A stretch of 64,000 nucleotides of DNA, taken from positions 5,332,001 to 5,396,000 of the forward strand of contig OY725490.1 of the NCBI GenBank assembly GCA_963281255.1. Reading direction: 5' to 3'. This document shows positions 10,625-21,645 of the stretch, piece by piece (within the stretch, counting starts at the first letter, position 1; the number at the start of each line of letters is the position of its first letter). The stretch is from Aphrocallistes beatrix. Its lineage: Eukaryota; Porifera; Hexactinellida; Sceptrulophora; Aphrocallistidae. A model generated the notes under the pieces. It was not told the origin of the DNA, made no database searches, and saw only the letters and a list, made by a program, of their open reading frames with translations. Both the position numbers and the translations under genes were made by a program.

Positions 10625-10890
10625 TTAATAAATGACGGCCTCCTCCTCCTCATCTAATAGCCATCCCTATGTTCCTCTCCACGCAAGATAGGTCTACAAA
10701 GCGGTGGGATGCATTCAATTGTGATTGGATGGTCTTATTGTTGAAATATTGCGCTTGTGATAAATTCGGGGAAGGTCAATGCAATATTGGATGTATTTTG
10801 CAGTTAGATTGTGTGCGTGCAATTTAATGGCTGTAGCAGCTGAATATTGACCAAGGAATATCTTTACACTTTCAATTCTAGGTAGATGCT
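10625..10890 (+). repeat. Dispersed repeat 'E', copy 1
   Basis: About 260 bp recur at 21025-21270 in the same orientation; shared strings include 'ggcctcctcctcc', 'aatagccatccc', 'gttcctctcca' and 'attggatgt'. I see no coding potential in either copy. Confidence 0.65.
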
Positions 10891-11656
10891 TGGAGTATTT
10901 TGATATTGTTCAGTATTTCTCAAATTCATACCTAAAGTTAAATAAATAGTAAAGACAAGATAATTGGGTCAAGACAAAATAAGAATTAAACATTCCTTTT
11001 CTTGGATTTGTTAATCATTGATGATTTTATTTACATATGATATATTTTAAATTCAAAGTTATTGATTCAATATACATTTGCTGTACTCGATTTTATAAAG
11101 ATTCGTAACTCTTGCTTTTGCCATTTGTTTGGTATCTCGTCATATCAAACTCTAAAATACCTAGACTAAATATAGATTTCCTACCGCTCCATTAACTGAA
11201 TCGAATTTAAATAACAAGATTTCTCAAACGAACGAATACCATAAAGTAGGAGTATTTCTTTTGTCTAATCCTCTCTGGAAACAACAAATAGTTGCTATAA
11301 ATGGTAGAGATGTACGATGATGTGTGTGGTCACGTAATGCAAGAAGTTGTTTGTCAAATTATTATTCGATTGTCTTATTATGACACCCGAATGTTTTGTG
11401 GCGTTTTTTGCGATTTTGCATTTCCATCTGTTTGAATTGCACCCTAATGTGCGATTGCATTGTAGCTTGTTCCAAAGATTTCTAGAATACACGGACGGGA
11501 AACTCACAAAGTGTTGAAAAAAAGCTACAGACTGATTTTTCATTATTTCCTTCATTTCAGCCTTAACGATTTTTTTTAATTGTTTGGAATAAATAAGGAA
11601 ACCCAATCTTGATTTATTTTACTTGTTAGCCTGTTAGAGTTCTTTTATGCCTTAGG

Positions 11657-13800
11657 ATGGGGCGGAAATATTGTACCTTTAATAATGGAGAAAGCTGTAA
11701 GTCTGGTTACGATACCAATCCAGAAAAGGTAAAAATTCCCGAAAGATTTCGTTGAGCGCAAGCGGTGGGTAGACCGCCTTCCGAATAAGCTAATATCCGA
11801 AATCACCCCGAATATTGGTACGTATATGCATAAAATATTGGCCTACTGGGTATCGGACAGTAAAAGTACAAGGTTCGAATTGCAAGCCAACTGACCCACC
11901 ATTCATATTTGGTCTACCGAATTCCCTCACACCACAAAGCTCTAAAACTATTGTGCGGGAGATTGACAAACGTGGAGTATCGTCTGTAACACGTCAAAAA
12001 GACATCAGAACGACTAAATCTGTAGAAAGATACTATCTCTTGCTGGAATAATCTCGTGAAATACAGTCGATCTCTACCAGTAGCCTTTCAAGATTTGAAG
12101 GATTCCATAAGGTTGGTAAAACTGGATGACTCACTTGTTTCTGTCAATACTCACTTGTCATTTCTGATGATCTTCAACTTAGTGCTAATAAAGGGTTAAA
12201 AAAAAATCTTGTTCGTCATCTCCTTAACTTGTTGCTCCTGCATTTGTAGCTCGATTACTTCCAGTAATGAATTTAACAGCGCAATTTCTGTTTGAACAAT
12301 TGCAGATTCTTATTAATATCATCCATGGATCTGGTGGTGTAGTGTTCTCCGTGATGACTGATAATTTAAGTGTCAATCAAAAAACATTCAGATTGTATTA
12401 CGATTGGTACGTTAGTTTAGATATTACTCCCATAGATCACCCTAATCCAAACTCTTCCTTTCCTTCCCTATTTTTACTCTACGAGCCTATCCATTTGATT
12501 ATAAATATTTGGAATAATTGGTTAACAGAGAAAACGAAAACGTTAGAATTCAAAGATCCAAGTTCAGACGCAGCAGTTCAAACTAAATGGAAATATTTAA
12601 TATCTATACACCAAGCTAAACAAGTAAATATTATAAAACAACTCAATTAAATCACCAGACTTTATATCCAAGCAATTTTTACAAAAAAAGTGCAAATTAG
12701 TTTTCAGTTTTTAATGATAAAACAGTGGCCCGTTGACGAGAGCAGCAAAATAATGACACAGCAGCATTCGTCAGACAAGTTACGCGACTCATCAATATTA
12801 CAAATGTTAAATCTCCCCATACTGGAACACGACTTAATGATGACGACCGACGACCAATTACGGATCCTGAAGACCCTCGGTTAACTTTCATACTTCAAAT
12901 GGCAACCAATTTTAAGGAAATGGACAACGGTCTGAGTGGTAAACGGATTCGTTGTTTGACGAGTGAAGCAAATTCATTACATCGTTCATTGAGCGGCCTA
13001 GTTGAGGTTACTAGGCAATTCCTATCTTTAGGTATGGCATACGTGATTCCTGGCAAACTACAATCTGATCGTTTGGAAGCAGAGTTCGGTATATACCGCC
13101 AATTGAGTGGAGGTAATTAATATCAGTAGAGCAAGTGCTCGGTAGTTCGAGTCAAACTGTTCTTGGATATTGCAACAACGAATATCGACCAAATTGACGA
13201 CTGTTGCGAGAGAATTTGTTAAATAATGAAGATGATATCGAATTAACTGAAAACTGTTTTGAGGAATTCTCCAATCTTAACGATTCTGAACGCTCGACGT
13301 TATACTACATTTGTGGGTATATTACACGTAAAGAAACTTCCTGTGACAGTTCTAGACTATGAGTGAAGTTATTTAGCATATATATGGAGCGATTAGCATG
13401 GATTAAATCGTATCTACAAGCAATATGATGAAGATAAATTTGCTTGTTCGCTCTTTCTTTGGGGTGGTTTCAGCTTTACACGGTCATAAAGGTAAAAAAA
13501 TATCAGGAGTTACTCTCCTGATAAAATCTACCCAATTTTAAAAAAATGAGTCGTTAAGGTTGAAATAAAGGAATTAATGAAATTTTAAACATCAGCTTCT
13601 AGTTTTTTTCCAACACTTTGCGAGTTTCCCGTCCGTGTATTCTATAAAAGTCCTTGGAACAAGCTACAGTGCAATTGTACATCAGGAAGCAATTCAAAAA
13701 GATGCAAAGATGCAAATGCAGACGTTCGCGCAAAACCTGTAACTCAAAATGCCACAAAACACTTGGGTTTCATAACAAGAAAATCGAATAATAGTTTGAC
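11657..13800 (+). pseudogene. P-element-type transposase, decayed (THAP, RNase-H-like core, Cys-rich tail)
   Basis: Several frames on the plus strand carry pieces in the right order. From 11657 a THAP-like N-terminus starts MGRKYCTFNNGESCKSG, then after a frameshift WVDRLPNKLISEITP, then in the frame of 11815 CIKYWPTGYRTV and DPPFIFGLP. The zinc-binding His expected in C-x2-H is Tyr here. Bases 12267-12650 encode a core segment with FSVMTDNLSVNQKTFRLYY and NNWLTEKTKTLEF. Bases 12899-13120 carry LQSDRLEAEFGIYRQLSGGN, a hallmark of P/THAP9 transposases, followed about 13290 by a frame matching a further conserved block (STLYYICGYITRKE). In the right arm, 13650-13800 looks like a degenerate C-rich tail. 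At least three frameshifts make this non-functional. Confidence 0.8.
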
Positions 13801-13911
13801 AAAAAACTTGCATTACGTGAGCGACAAATCTATTTGCTGTTTAGAGGGAGGATTAGACAAAAGGAATGCGCCCCTACTTTCTGGTATTCGTTCGTTTAAG
13901 AAATCTTATTA

Positions 13912-14196
13912 CAGTACACCCTCGATAGTCCGAAACTCGCCAATCCGAACCCTCGTTACTCCGAACACCCGAAAAATATTATTATTCTCCTCCGTGCTTT
14001 GAATAAAAGTTATAAACTTATATCTATCAATAAAATTGAAAAACTCGTTAAGTAAGCAATCAGGGCGAAATAATAGCCTTAATATTCTAACAATACAAAT
14101 TTATTACAATTAATGCCTTTTATTAGTGTTATTTCACTAATTGGCACAAATTCACTAATCTGAACGAGAGCTGTCCAGATTAGCGAGGATGTACTG
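13912..14196 (-). mobile_element. Pogo/Tigger-type MITE, 285 bp, inside the P-like right arm
   Basis: The ends CAGTACACCCTCGATAGTCC and 'ccagattagcgaggatgtactg' are inverted and flanked by TA (13910-13911, 14197-14198). Comparison with the left arm of the P-like element recovers the uninterrupted site (aaatcttgttatttaaattc at about 11205-11224, inverted), so insertion and TA duplication can be read directly. A second copy in the opposite orientation is at 31806-32138. Confidence 0.9.
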
Positions 14197-14584
14197 TATT
14201 TAAATTCCATTCAGTTAATGGAGCGGTAGGAAATCTATATTTAGTCTAGGTATTTTAGAGTTTGATATGACGAGATACCAAACAAATGGCAGAGTTACGA
14301 ATCTTTATAAAATCGAGTACAGCAAAAGTATATTGAATCAATAACTTTGAATTTAAAATCTATCGTATGTAAATAAAATCATCAATGATCAACATTATGA
14401 CAAATACAGTCTAATTATGAGAAATATGTAAAGGTTTGTAAGATATTCCTATGATTACTAATCGTAGTATAATATACATATATTACAACTTCAAATATTT
14501 AATTAGAAATACACCCATAGGTTTTAGAAAATAATGAAAACGAATCTGGCCTAGGCCAAACGCGTTTGGCCTGAAAAAGCATTT

Positions 14585-14950
14585 AGCCTGCAACATATAC
14601 ATAGTTTCACACCTTTTGAAAAAAATATTATTTTGAGCTAGATGTGAGTTCTCGAGGGTTAATATAGAACATTTTAATATGTAGATTCCGATTTTCACAA
14701 TTTGAAAGTGGTAATCTAAATATTTTCAGTTTCTAACAATATGTATGTATACATATTTTCACACCTTTTGAAAAATCTTATTTTGAGCTAAATGCGAGCT
14801 GTCAACAGCTAATATAAGGCATTTTAATATGTAGATTCCAAATTTAACAAATTAGAATGCTATAAAATGAGTTTTTCCCGATGTATTCCGATATTCACGT
14901 TCCTTCGAGTCACTTCCTGGAGCTGCACTATTGGTCTGTCGACCGACATT
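14585..14950 (+). repeat. Repeat 'H', two tandem units plus terminus
   Basis: Two units of about 150 bp, each with 'ttcacaccttttgaaaaa', 'ttattttgagcta' and 'cattttaatatgtagattcc', are followed by the terminus 'cacttcctggagctgcacta' seen also at 22862-22912. Confidence 0.65.
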
Positions 14951-14967
14951 TTTTTAATTCCAAAACT

Positions 14968-15214
14968 AAACACAAGGCAAGAATCCAATTCCTTCAGTGC
15001 CAAATAGAAACTAGAGTCTTAAAATAGACAATATTGTATATGCTTTATTTCAAATCTAAACACATGGCAAGAATCCAATTCCTTCAGTACTAAATAGAAA
15101 CTAGAATCTAAAAATAGACAATATTGTATATGCTTTATTTCAAATCTAAACACATAGCAAGAATCCAATTCCTTCACTGCTAAATAGAAACTAGAGTCTA
15201 AATATAGTTGGTAT
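14968..15214 (+). repeat. 90-bp tandem repeat, 2.7 units
   Basis: Units start at 14968, 15058 and 15148 (aaacacaaggcaagaatcca, aaacacatggcaagaatcca, aaacacatagcaagaatcca) and differ by a few bases. The array ends just before the 5' leader of the Mutator-type gene and could be part of that element's non-coding end. Confidence 0.85.
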
Positions 15215-15271
15215 AAATATGGATATAAAATAATGAAATTTATTGATAAATATATACAAACACAAATTACA

Positions 15272-17677
15272 ATGTCTTTTTCAGAACAAGAAATGTCTTC
15301 TTCGGAGCAAGAAACTGTTCCAATATTTAGAAGTACCGATCTCCCGTTGGTTAGAATTCCATCTCCCTTCGCTTCTAGTATAGAATCAAGTGACTCTTGC
15401 TTGTCTCAAGCAGTCACTAAAGATGATTGCGTATTCAAAGTTCCAAATATTCCAACTGATGTAATCCCTTCTTCAACCTCTCCTACTGAGCTCAGATCTA
15501 CTTTCTCACAGTTTGCCTTGTCTTCACAGACTTCCGAAGATTCGGATAACTCCATTAAAGTTCCTTCTTCTTCACTCAGAGGCAAAAGGAGAGTAAAAAA
15601 AGTCAATGTTGGGAAGTTTCGTAAAGGGGAAGGACTGAAAAGAAAATCAGTTTTCACACCACTACCTGCAAAGAGACTACCAACAAAGCCGACATCTGGA
15701 CTATTCAAACAAGTAAAGTTTCCCCCTCCAAATAAATTTATAAGCATCAAATTGCGTAAAGATGAAACTCACTCATTTCGTGATCTATTAATTCCACATG
15801 GATCCCAAATTATCGACATGGACTTACTTAGCATGGTATTCTCTCTATTAAGATGCACTGAACCAAAATGTACAGGACCACTCAAACTATATCAATACGC
15901 TTTTCGAGATGGCTTACAGTCATATTTATTATTAAAGTGTAGTTATTGCCATCTTGTTATAGCCGAATTCCCCACTTCCCTACCTATTGACATGCAACCC
16001 ACGGAAGCAGTGAATGATCCCCAAATGCTATCCCGGAGAAAGTCGGAAGTGAACGTGAGGGCTTTATTAGCAGTGCACTGCACTTCTCTCAGTTGGAATG
16101 ATTTCTTACTCTCGTGCAATCTCCTTGGAATACAGAATACCTGGAAGCGCATGAACAAAGTTTCCCTCTTGAAATTGATCGAATCAGCAAATACAATCTG
16201 TCAGCAATCCATGTCTATGTCAGCTAAACTTGTACGCGACACAGCCGACACGTCAAATATCCCAGACTGTAAAAATTGTACTGTAAGTTACGACGGTTCG
16301 TGGCATCAAAGAGGCCATTATTCGAATCAAGGTTTCGCGTCTGCAATTGAGGTATACATATAGCGGTAAGGTATTAGACTACGTCCTCTATGAACGCGTG
16401 TGCAGCAAATGTCTCAAATGGACTGAAGAGAGGAAGAAAGACGATCCAGATGAGTATAGCGAATACTGGAAGAAACATTCAGGCGAGTGTCCGGCAAATT
16501 ATTCAGGGACAAGTCAAGGAATGGAATCTTCAGCTGCACTTGAAATTTGGGCTAGATCGGTCACCAAACGTTCTCTTGCTTATACTACATATGTAGGCGA
16601 TGGAGACTCAAGTTCTTTTAAGCGGTTACGAGAAAGCGATCCGTACAAAGGCTTAGAAAATCTACGAAAGGAGGAGTGCATCGGGCATGCGGAAGGGAGA
16701 TTAAAAAAGGCATTGAGGAAGAAAACTACGAAAACGTTAACATCCAAACCAATACCCGCTTCAAAGGTTCAGAGGATTGGCCATCTTTACGCACTTGTTA
16801 TCGTTCAGAACAGAAGGAAAACAGCGATAGACATTCAAAAGGCTCCTATACACTACTCGATCATTTGGTTGAGAAGCATGAAAGTTGTCCATTTTCGAAG
16901 AGTTCTTGGTGCTACTTTCAAAAGACCCTTGCACTTTCAGTCGAAGATAGCTCTATTCCACCTCCAAACCTGAGACTACCCTATCTGAATGGAGATGAGT
17001 TATCACGACTGCAAGATGTTTTTTTGAAGTTTGCAAGCCTAGACATGTGTTCCGCCTTGACGCTTGGTTTAACACAAAATGCCAATGAATCCCTACATTC
17101 AGTTCTCTGGCACAATGCTCCTAAAAGAAAACGGGTAGGACAATACTCTCTCCAAGCTTCTGCGTCAATAGCTGTGTCAACTTTCAATGAAGGCTCATTG
17201 ATACTCGCATCGATCTTAGCGGATATGGGGGTGCAATCTACTAATGTGACTCTAGCTCACCTCGTAACGATGGATAAGGAACGGAATAGATGCAAGAGAA
17301 AGGCTGTGAAGGATACTCAGAAAAGACGCAGGCGTCTTCTGAGGAGTCAATTCCTGATTGCCGAATCTTCAAGGCGTAAACGCGAAAAAGACGCGACTAA
17401 GTATAAATATGGATGCTTTGGTAGTGAGTTATTCGCTTCTGGCAGTAAAGAAGTCACTTCTCCCATTCTTGTCGTTGACAAGGATGATAATGATGCCTGC
17501 GAGAAATGCGGAATGCATGATTGTCCAGTTCTGAGAGACCAGAAGAATGATGACTGGGTGGGATGTGATTTCTGTGATAGTTGGTATCACACTGGCTGTG
17601 AAGATGTATGGTTAGCGGATATAGGTGATGACCCTTATATCTGTAGGAAATGCGAGCAAGAGTGGAATAAAGTGTAA
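15272..17677 (+). pseudogene. Mutator-type (MULE) transposase with C-terminal PHD finger, two frameshifts
   Basis: The frame can be followed for about 800 codons. I chose the ATG at 15272 (MSFSEQEMSSSEQET) over 15233 because the related copy at 30498 starts at the equivalent of the second MSSSEQET. Order of parts: Ser-rich N-terminus; zinc-ribbon-like pairs (CTEPKC ... CSYC); DDE core with first Asp in VSYDGSWHQRGHYS, a Cys/His region (VCSKCLKW ... HSGECPANYSG), second Asp in VGDGDSSSF, and Glu in TQNANESLHSVLW; basic linker; PHD finger (CEKC ... WVGCDFCDSWYHTGC ... YICRKC). The frame slips near 16350 and near 16838; the two shifts cancel. Whether this is decay or assembly error is open. Bases 17680-17830 look like a 3' untranslated region. 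Confidence 0.85.
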
Positions 17678-17679
17678 TC

Positions 17680-19440
17680 TACTTCTAAATAATTTCTGTA
17701 GTATCATACCATCATTAAAATAAACATATCCCTTTGTTCTTTATAAAATCGCTAATACTATATACATTAATTCGGAAAACAATGCATCAAATTATTGGTG
17801 TGTTTTTTAAAATATAAACATAATCCTTTTTATTAATACGTATATACTATATGATAAAATTAAAATATCTATATACAATTGAAGATTGCTTGGAAGTACT
17901 CCGCTTATTGGAACAAACTGAGCTAATCGGATCAAATTTTCACAATCAAGATACGATTCAATTCCAATTATATCAGGAGAAATTATAATGAATTAGGTCA
18001 ATTCGGGTAAATGGTGTCTAAATTTTGAATACAAAAATTGTAGTAACTGTGGAGGAGTACCTAAGGATTGAAGCTTGCTAGGGCACAGGTAAATTATTTC
18101 TGTGTGAAACACGACGACGCCTAGAGTCGATTACCAATACCTTACACATTGATGAAAGTACAAACTGTAATGTTCAAGATAGGAATTTGTCCATACTAGC
18201 AATTCGAATTTTGGAATTTTGGATTTTCAGTACACATAGCAATAGTATTATTAATAAATTAAACTCACGTTCTTGCTAGTAGGTGAAGCAGGCAAGATGA
18301 GGCAAGTCACAGGTGTCCAAGACATAATGTGATCGATTTCATTTAGCGAAAAATATAGTTGTCTGGATCATATCAAATTGATACAGCAAATTAGCTAATA
18401 GTTGAATCCTGGCGACAGAGTAAGATTATACTATATATCTACACATCTATTTATGTGTATATACAGAAGATATATAATTTTAAGTACGTACGTATGTTAA
18501 AAATAAGCATTGCAATTGCGGAAAACCAAGTTCAAATGGGAGAATTTTAATTCTGGATCAATTGTAAGGGTATTCTATTTTCCAAACTCAACTCGATGGA
18601 AATTTGGAAAAACATTGAACCAGGAGCACCTGGTTGAGGATATTATTGATAACAAGACTCCCCAATAAAGCCCATTTCGAATGAATACAGTAGACATTGG
18701 ATCCTTGTATAAATATAATGCCGATTTTTGGTAAAACTTTTTAGCCCCAAATCGCATGTGACTATGTGCGTTGACTTTAAATACGATCTTTCTGTACAAT
18801 ATATACTTTAAGGCCACCCAGGGCCTAGAATTAATTTTGGTCATATTTCAATTTCATGATTAGGTTACTTCACTGAGTAGTCTAGGATCAATATTATGCA
18901 ATCAATTTGCTCCTATATCATATTTCCACCTCTCTAGGGCTATGGTTCCAAATTACGTAATACTAAATTCCTATACCATCGATTTCGTAGTTATGCATGA
19001 TCCACCAACTCATGTGTTAGTCAATTCATTGTTCTCAGGTGTTTATTATGCAATATATAGGCTAAGGAAACTTGACTACTAGAATGGACTTTCATGCTCT
19101 AATATCTAAAAATATATTGACCTCATAATCTGATATCGAGGGCAAAATATCCTAAAATAGCAGAAATTTAATGGTTTCAATATGTATTGTGTTCAATAAT
19201 AGAACTTTCACTATACTTCTAGTAGTCAAGGTTGCTTATTATATGAATAGTTTAATTGTTTAAATGCTAAGATATATCTCACTTACTTTTTCTGAAAAAA
19301 GCTACACAATGTAACAAACTGCATTATTTTTGAACATATTTTATCATTGTTTTTATCATACTCTCTATTATTATTAATGGGGTTTTCAACTTAATTCAAT
19401 TCACGATAATCTAAAGAATGAATTTGCTCATGATAAATGC
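17680..19440. other. Non-coding stretch with one shared repeat
   Basis: I see no gene. Bases 18060-18178 are nearly identical to 37020-37140 (ggattgaagcttgctagggc and acacgacgacgcctagagtc). A short inverted pair lies around 19072 (ttgactactagaa) and 19220 (ttctagtagtcaa). The rest is AT-rich. Confidence 0.55.
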
Positions 19441-19458
19441 AGAAACAATTCGGAGAGA

Positions 19459-20284
19459 CTACGTACAGTCTAAACAATTCCATTCAGGGAGATCTTGAAC
19501 ATCTTCAATATTTAGGCCGAGACATTTGACATGATACCAAAGATCGCAAATGTTACACAGGATCCAATCGATTACTTCATCACAAAAGCCGATACCAAAA
19601 CCAACTATGCAATCGTCCTGAGTACCACCGCAAATAGCGGAAGAGTCCGAGTAAATACGGGTGACCCTGATGACTAGGAGGTTTTTGAATAGGAAGATGT
19701 CCGATTTCAAGTTGAACTGAATAGAGATGAGAATAGTTTGATTGACAGGTTTTCTGATGTTTTTCAATGAAAGTATCGTAATCTGCGGCTGAGGTCGAAT
19801 TTGATTTCAGTTTATTCTCGTATATAGTGCAAATGTGGCATGAATTGTATCCAATCCCATACGAAATAACCTGAGCAGTGTCGACAGCTATTGCAGGGCA
19901 AAACACTAACGGCTAAAACCCCCGCCTGCCTTACCACTACGCATCTGGTAACACCCGTCGTAGGAGGCAACAATGCGACGAACATGAGAAGCCGATGGGT
20001 CAACTGATTGTAATATGTGTAAACGATCTCTTAAACTATCCACGTATTCTGCAGCCAAAACAAAGACTTATGTGCTAAATTGAATGTTTTAGTGTCACAG
20101 GGAGGAGGCAAATTGAGGGAAGCATGATAAATAATGAGTCCTTGGTATCCTGGGAGGACCACTCATCGATAATATTTTGAGAATTATCAGGTTGAGAACT
20201 GATAGGAACGTTTAAAATATCGCAAATAGATTCTTCATCACTTGATGATACGAAATCTGGATCTAGAACGTTCTTCGATGCCAT
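19459..20284 (-). pseudogene. Shrunken Mutator-type derivative keeping N-terminus, first Asp motif and PHD
   Basis: Reading leftward: an acidic/Ser-rich N-terminus (MASKNVLDPDFVSSSDEES); a segment around 19960-19985 reading SYDGCYQMRSGKAGGGF, the first-Asp motif of Mutator-type transposases; then DTAQVISYGIGYNSCHICTIY and HQKTCQSNYSH, homologous to the Cys/His region of the 15272 copy; then directly a PHD finger (CGGTQDDC ... CNICDLWYHVKCLGL ... WNCLDC). The second Asp and the Glu part of the core are missing, and frameshifts and stops separate the pieces. It is diverged from the 15272 copy and is likely another subfamily. Confidence 0.75.
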
Positions 20285-21024
20285 TGGTTCAGTGAAAGAG
20301 CAAATTCAGGATTACAAATTATGATATATGAATTGTTGTAACTGAAATATATTTCAAAATATTTATGAAATCTACGGATATTTTAACATCGTTGGAATAA
20401 CTTGAATAATCATTTATGTAGTAATATAATATTATTCAAATAAAAGGATGCTATTACATTCATATTTTGAAATGGATATCATGTATTTCATACAAGTAAT
20501 TGAATATTTTTGTATTAGTCAGTAATAATGTAAAGTCAAATTGTGAAAGAGACGGAAGCATTCTATTAGAGTCTCTAACTGAAAGTAAACAGTAACTACT
20601 GAGCAATTTAGAGCATTCAGTATAGAACAATCAACCAATACATCTTTACTATACTGAATCTAAAAATCACTGTGAGTAACCTTGTAAATATACAAATTTG
20701 GATAAATTCAGAAAAAAAATGAATTCGGCTGGTTATTAAAAATCGTCACATTGGAATAAATACGGAATATTTTGAAAAGATAATCAAGAGTTAGATTATA
20801 CAAAGATAAAGGAATATAAATAAGGCATCAGAATGAATTTTGAAATTTTTGATTTTTTCGAATCTTAGCCCAGGATGGCCTTAACTTCTGTGCCGTAATA
20901 ATAATAAATAAGTAAATATTAATTATATTTTATAAAATACATATAAAGGTGAATATATAAGTAAAGCTATGCAGAGTCTGTAATCTTCCTTCTAGCTTCT
21001 CGTTCCTCTCTAGGAGAAGTGGAT
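20285..21024. other. Non-coding stretch
   Basis: This is AT-rich DNA upstream of the minus-strand Mutator derivative. No credible reading frame or known repeat is seen; it may be that element's terminal region. Confidence 0.45.
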
Positions 21025-21270
21025 TTACTATGATGGCCTCCTCCTCCCCTAATAGCCATCCCCCTGTTCCTCTCCATGCAAAATAGAGCTACGAAGCGGT
21101 GGTGTACATTCAATTGTGATGTGATAACCTTACTGCACAACAAGTAGTGTTTGTGAGAATTTGAGGAAGGTTAATCGGTATATTGGATGTCTTGTTGCAG
21201 TTAGTAGATAGTGTGTGTGCAATACATGGCTTGACACTTTATCAACTGAATATGGATTGAGGTATTTCTT
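21025..21270 (+). repeat. Dispersed repeat 'E', copy 2
   Basis: This is the partner of 10625-10890. It differs by small indels and base changes throughout. Confidence 0.65.
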
Positions 21271-21394
21271 TGCATCGTTTACTCATAATGGATCTGCCTC
21301 TAACTTCTTATTTTGTTGACTTTGCTAGTATCAGGGTTGGATTAATGGTAGCTACCTTTGTTTTTTCATCGTCTAATTACAAACCATTAATTAA

Positions 21395-21515
21395 AATAAT
21401 TCACAATATAATAATATGTAGCATAATATACGTAGATTTCTATTTTAACACTTTGTAAGTTAAAATATTAATATTTTCTGAGTTTTTAACATATGTAAAT
21501 ATACATATTTTCACA
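21395..21515 (+). repeat. Repeat 'H' fragment, left of the Tc1-like element
   Basis: The strings 'gtagatttctattttaacac' and 'catattttcacacc' belong to repeat H. The family resumes at 22700 with 'acatattttacacctttt', so the Tc1-like element appears to have landed in a repeat H copy. I could not identify its inverted ends exactly. Confidence 0.55.
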
Positions 21516-21645
21516 CCAAAATTTAAAATATTGGTGACGTCATCGGAATATTTAATTATTTTCTGTGTATCTTTCTAAAATAAGTTAGATTCCTTTATTG
21601 AATTGATGTCACAATATTCAAAGAGACAACAAATTAAAACACTAA

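Larger units (their letters stand above)
11011..14392 (+). mobile_element. P-element-like transposon in ~560-bp inverted repeats
   Basis: The left arm (about 11011-11570) is the inverse of the right arm (about 13555-14392, which includes a 285-bp inserted MITE). Examples are 'atcattgatgattttattta' (11013) against its complement ending at 14390, and 'ctaccgctccattaactgaa' (11182) against the complement near 14210. Between the arms lie pieces of a THAP/P-type transposase. Classical P elements have short terminal repeats, so long arms are unusual. I could not find a matching 8-bp target duplication. Confidence 0.75.

Noticed and set aside
15406-15750. 114-codon minus frame opposite the Mutator transposase
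   Set aside because: It is a shadow of the real plus-strand coding sequence.
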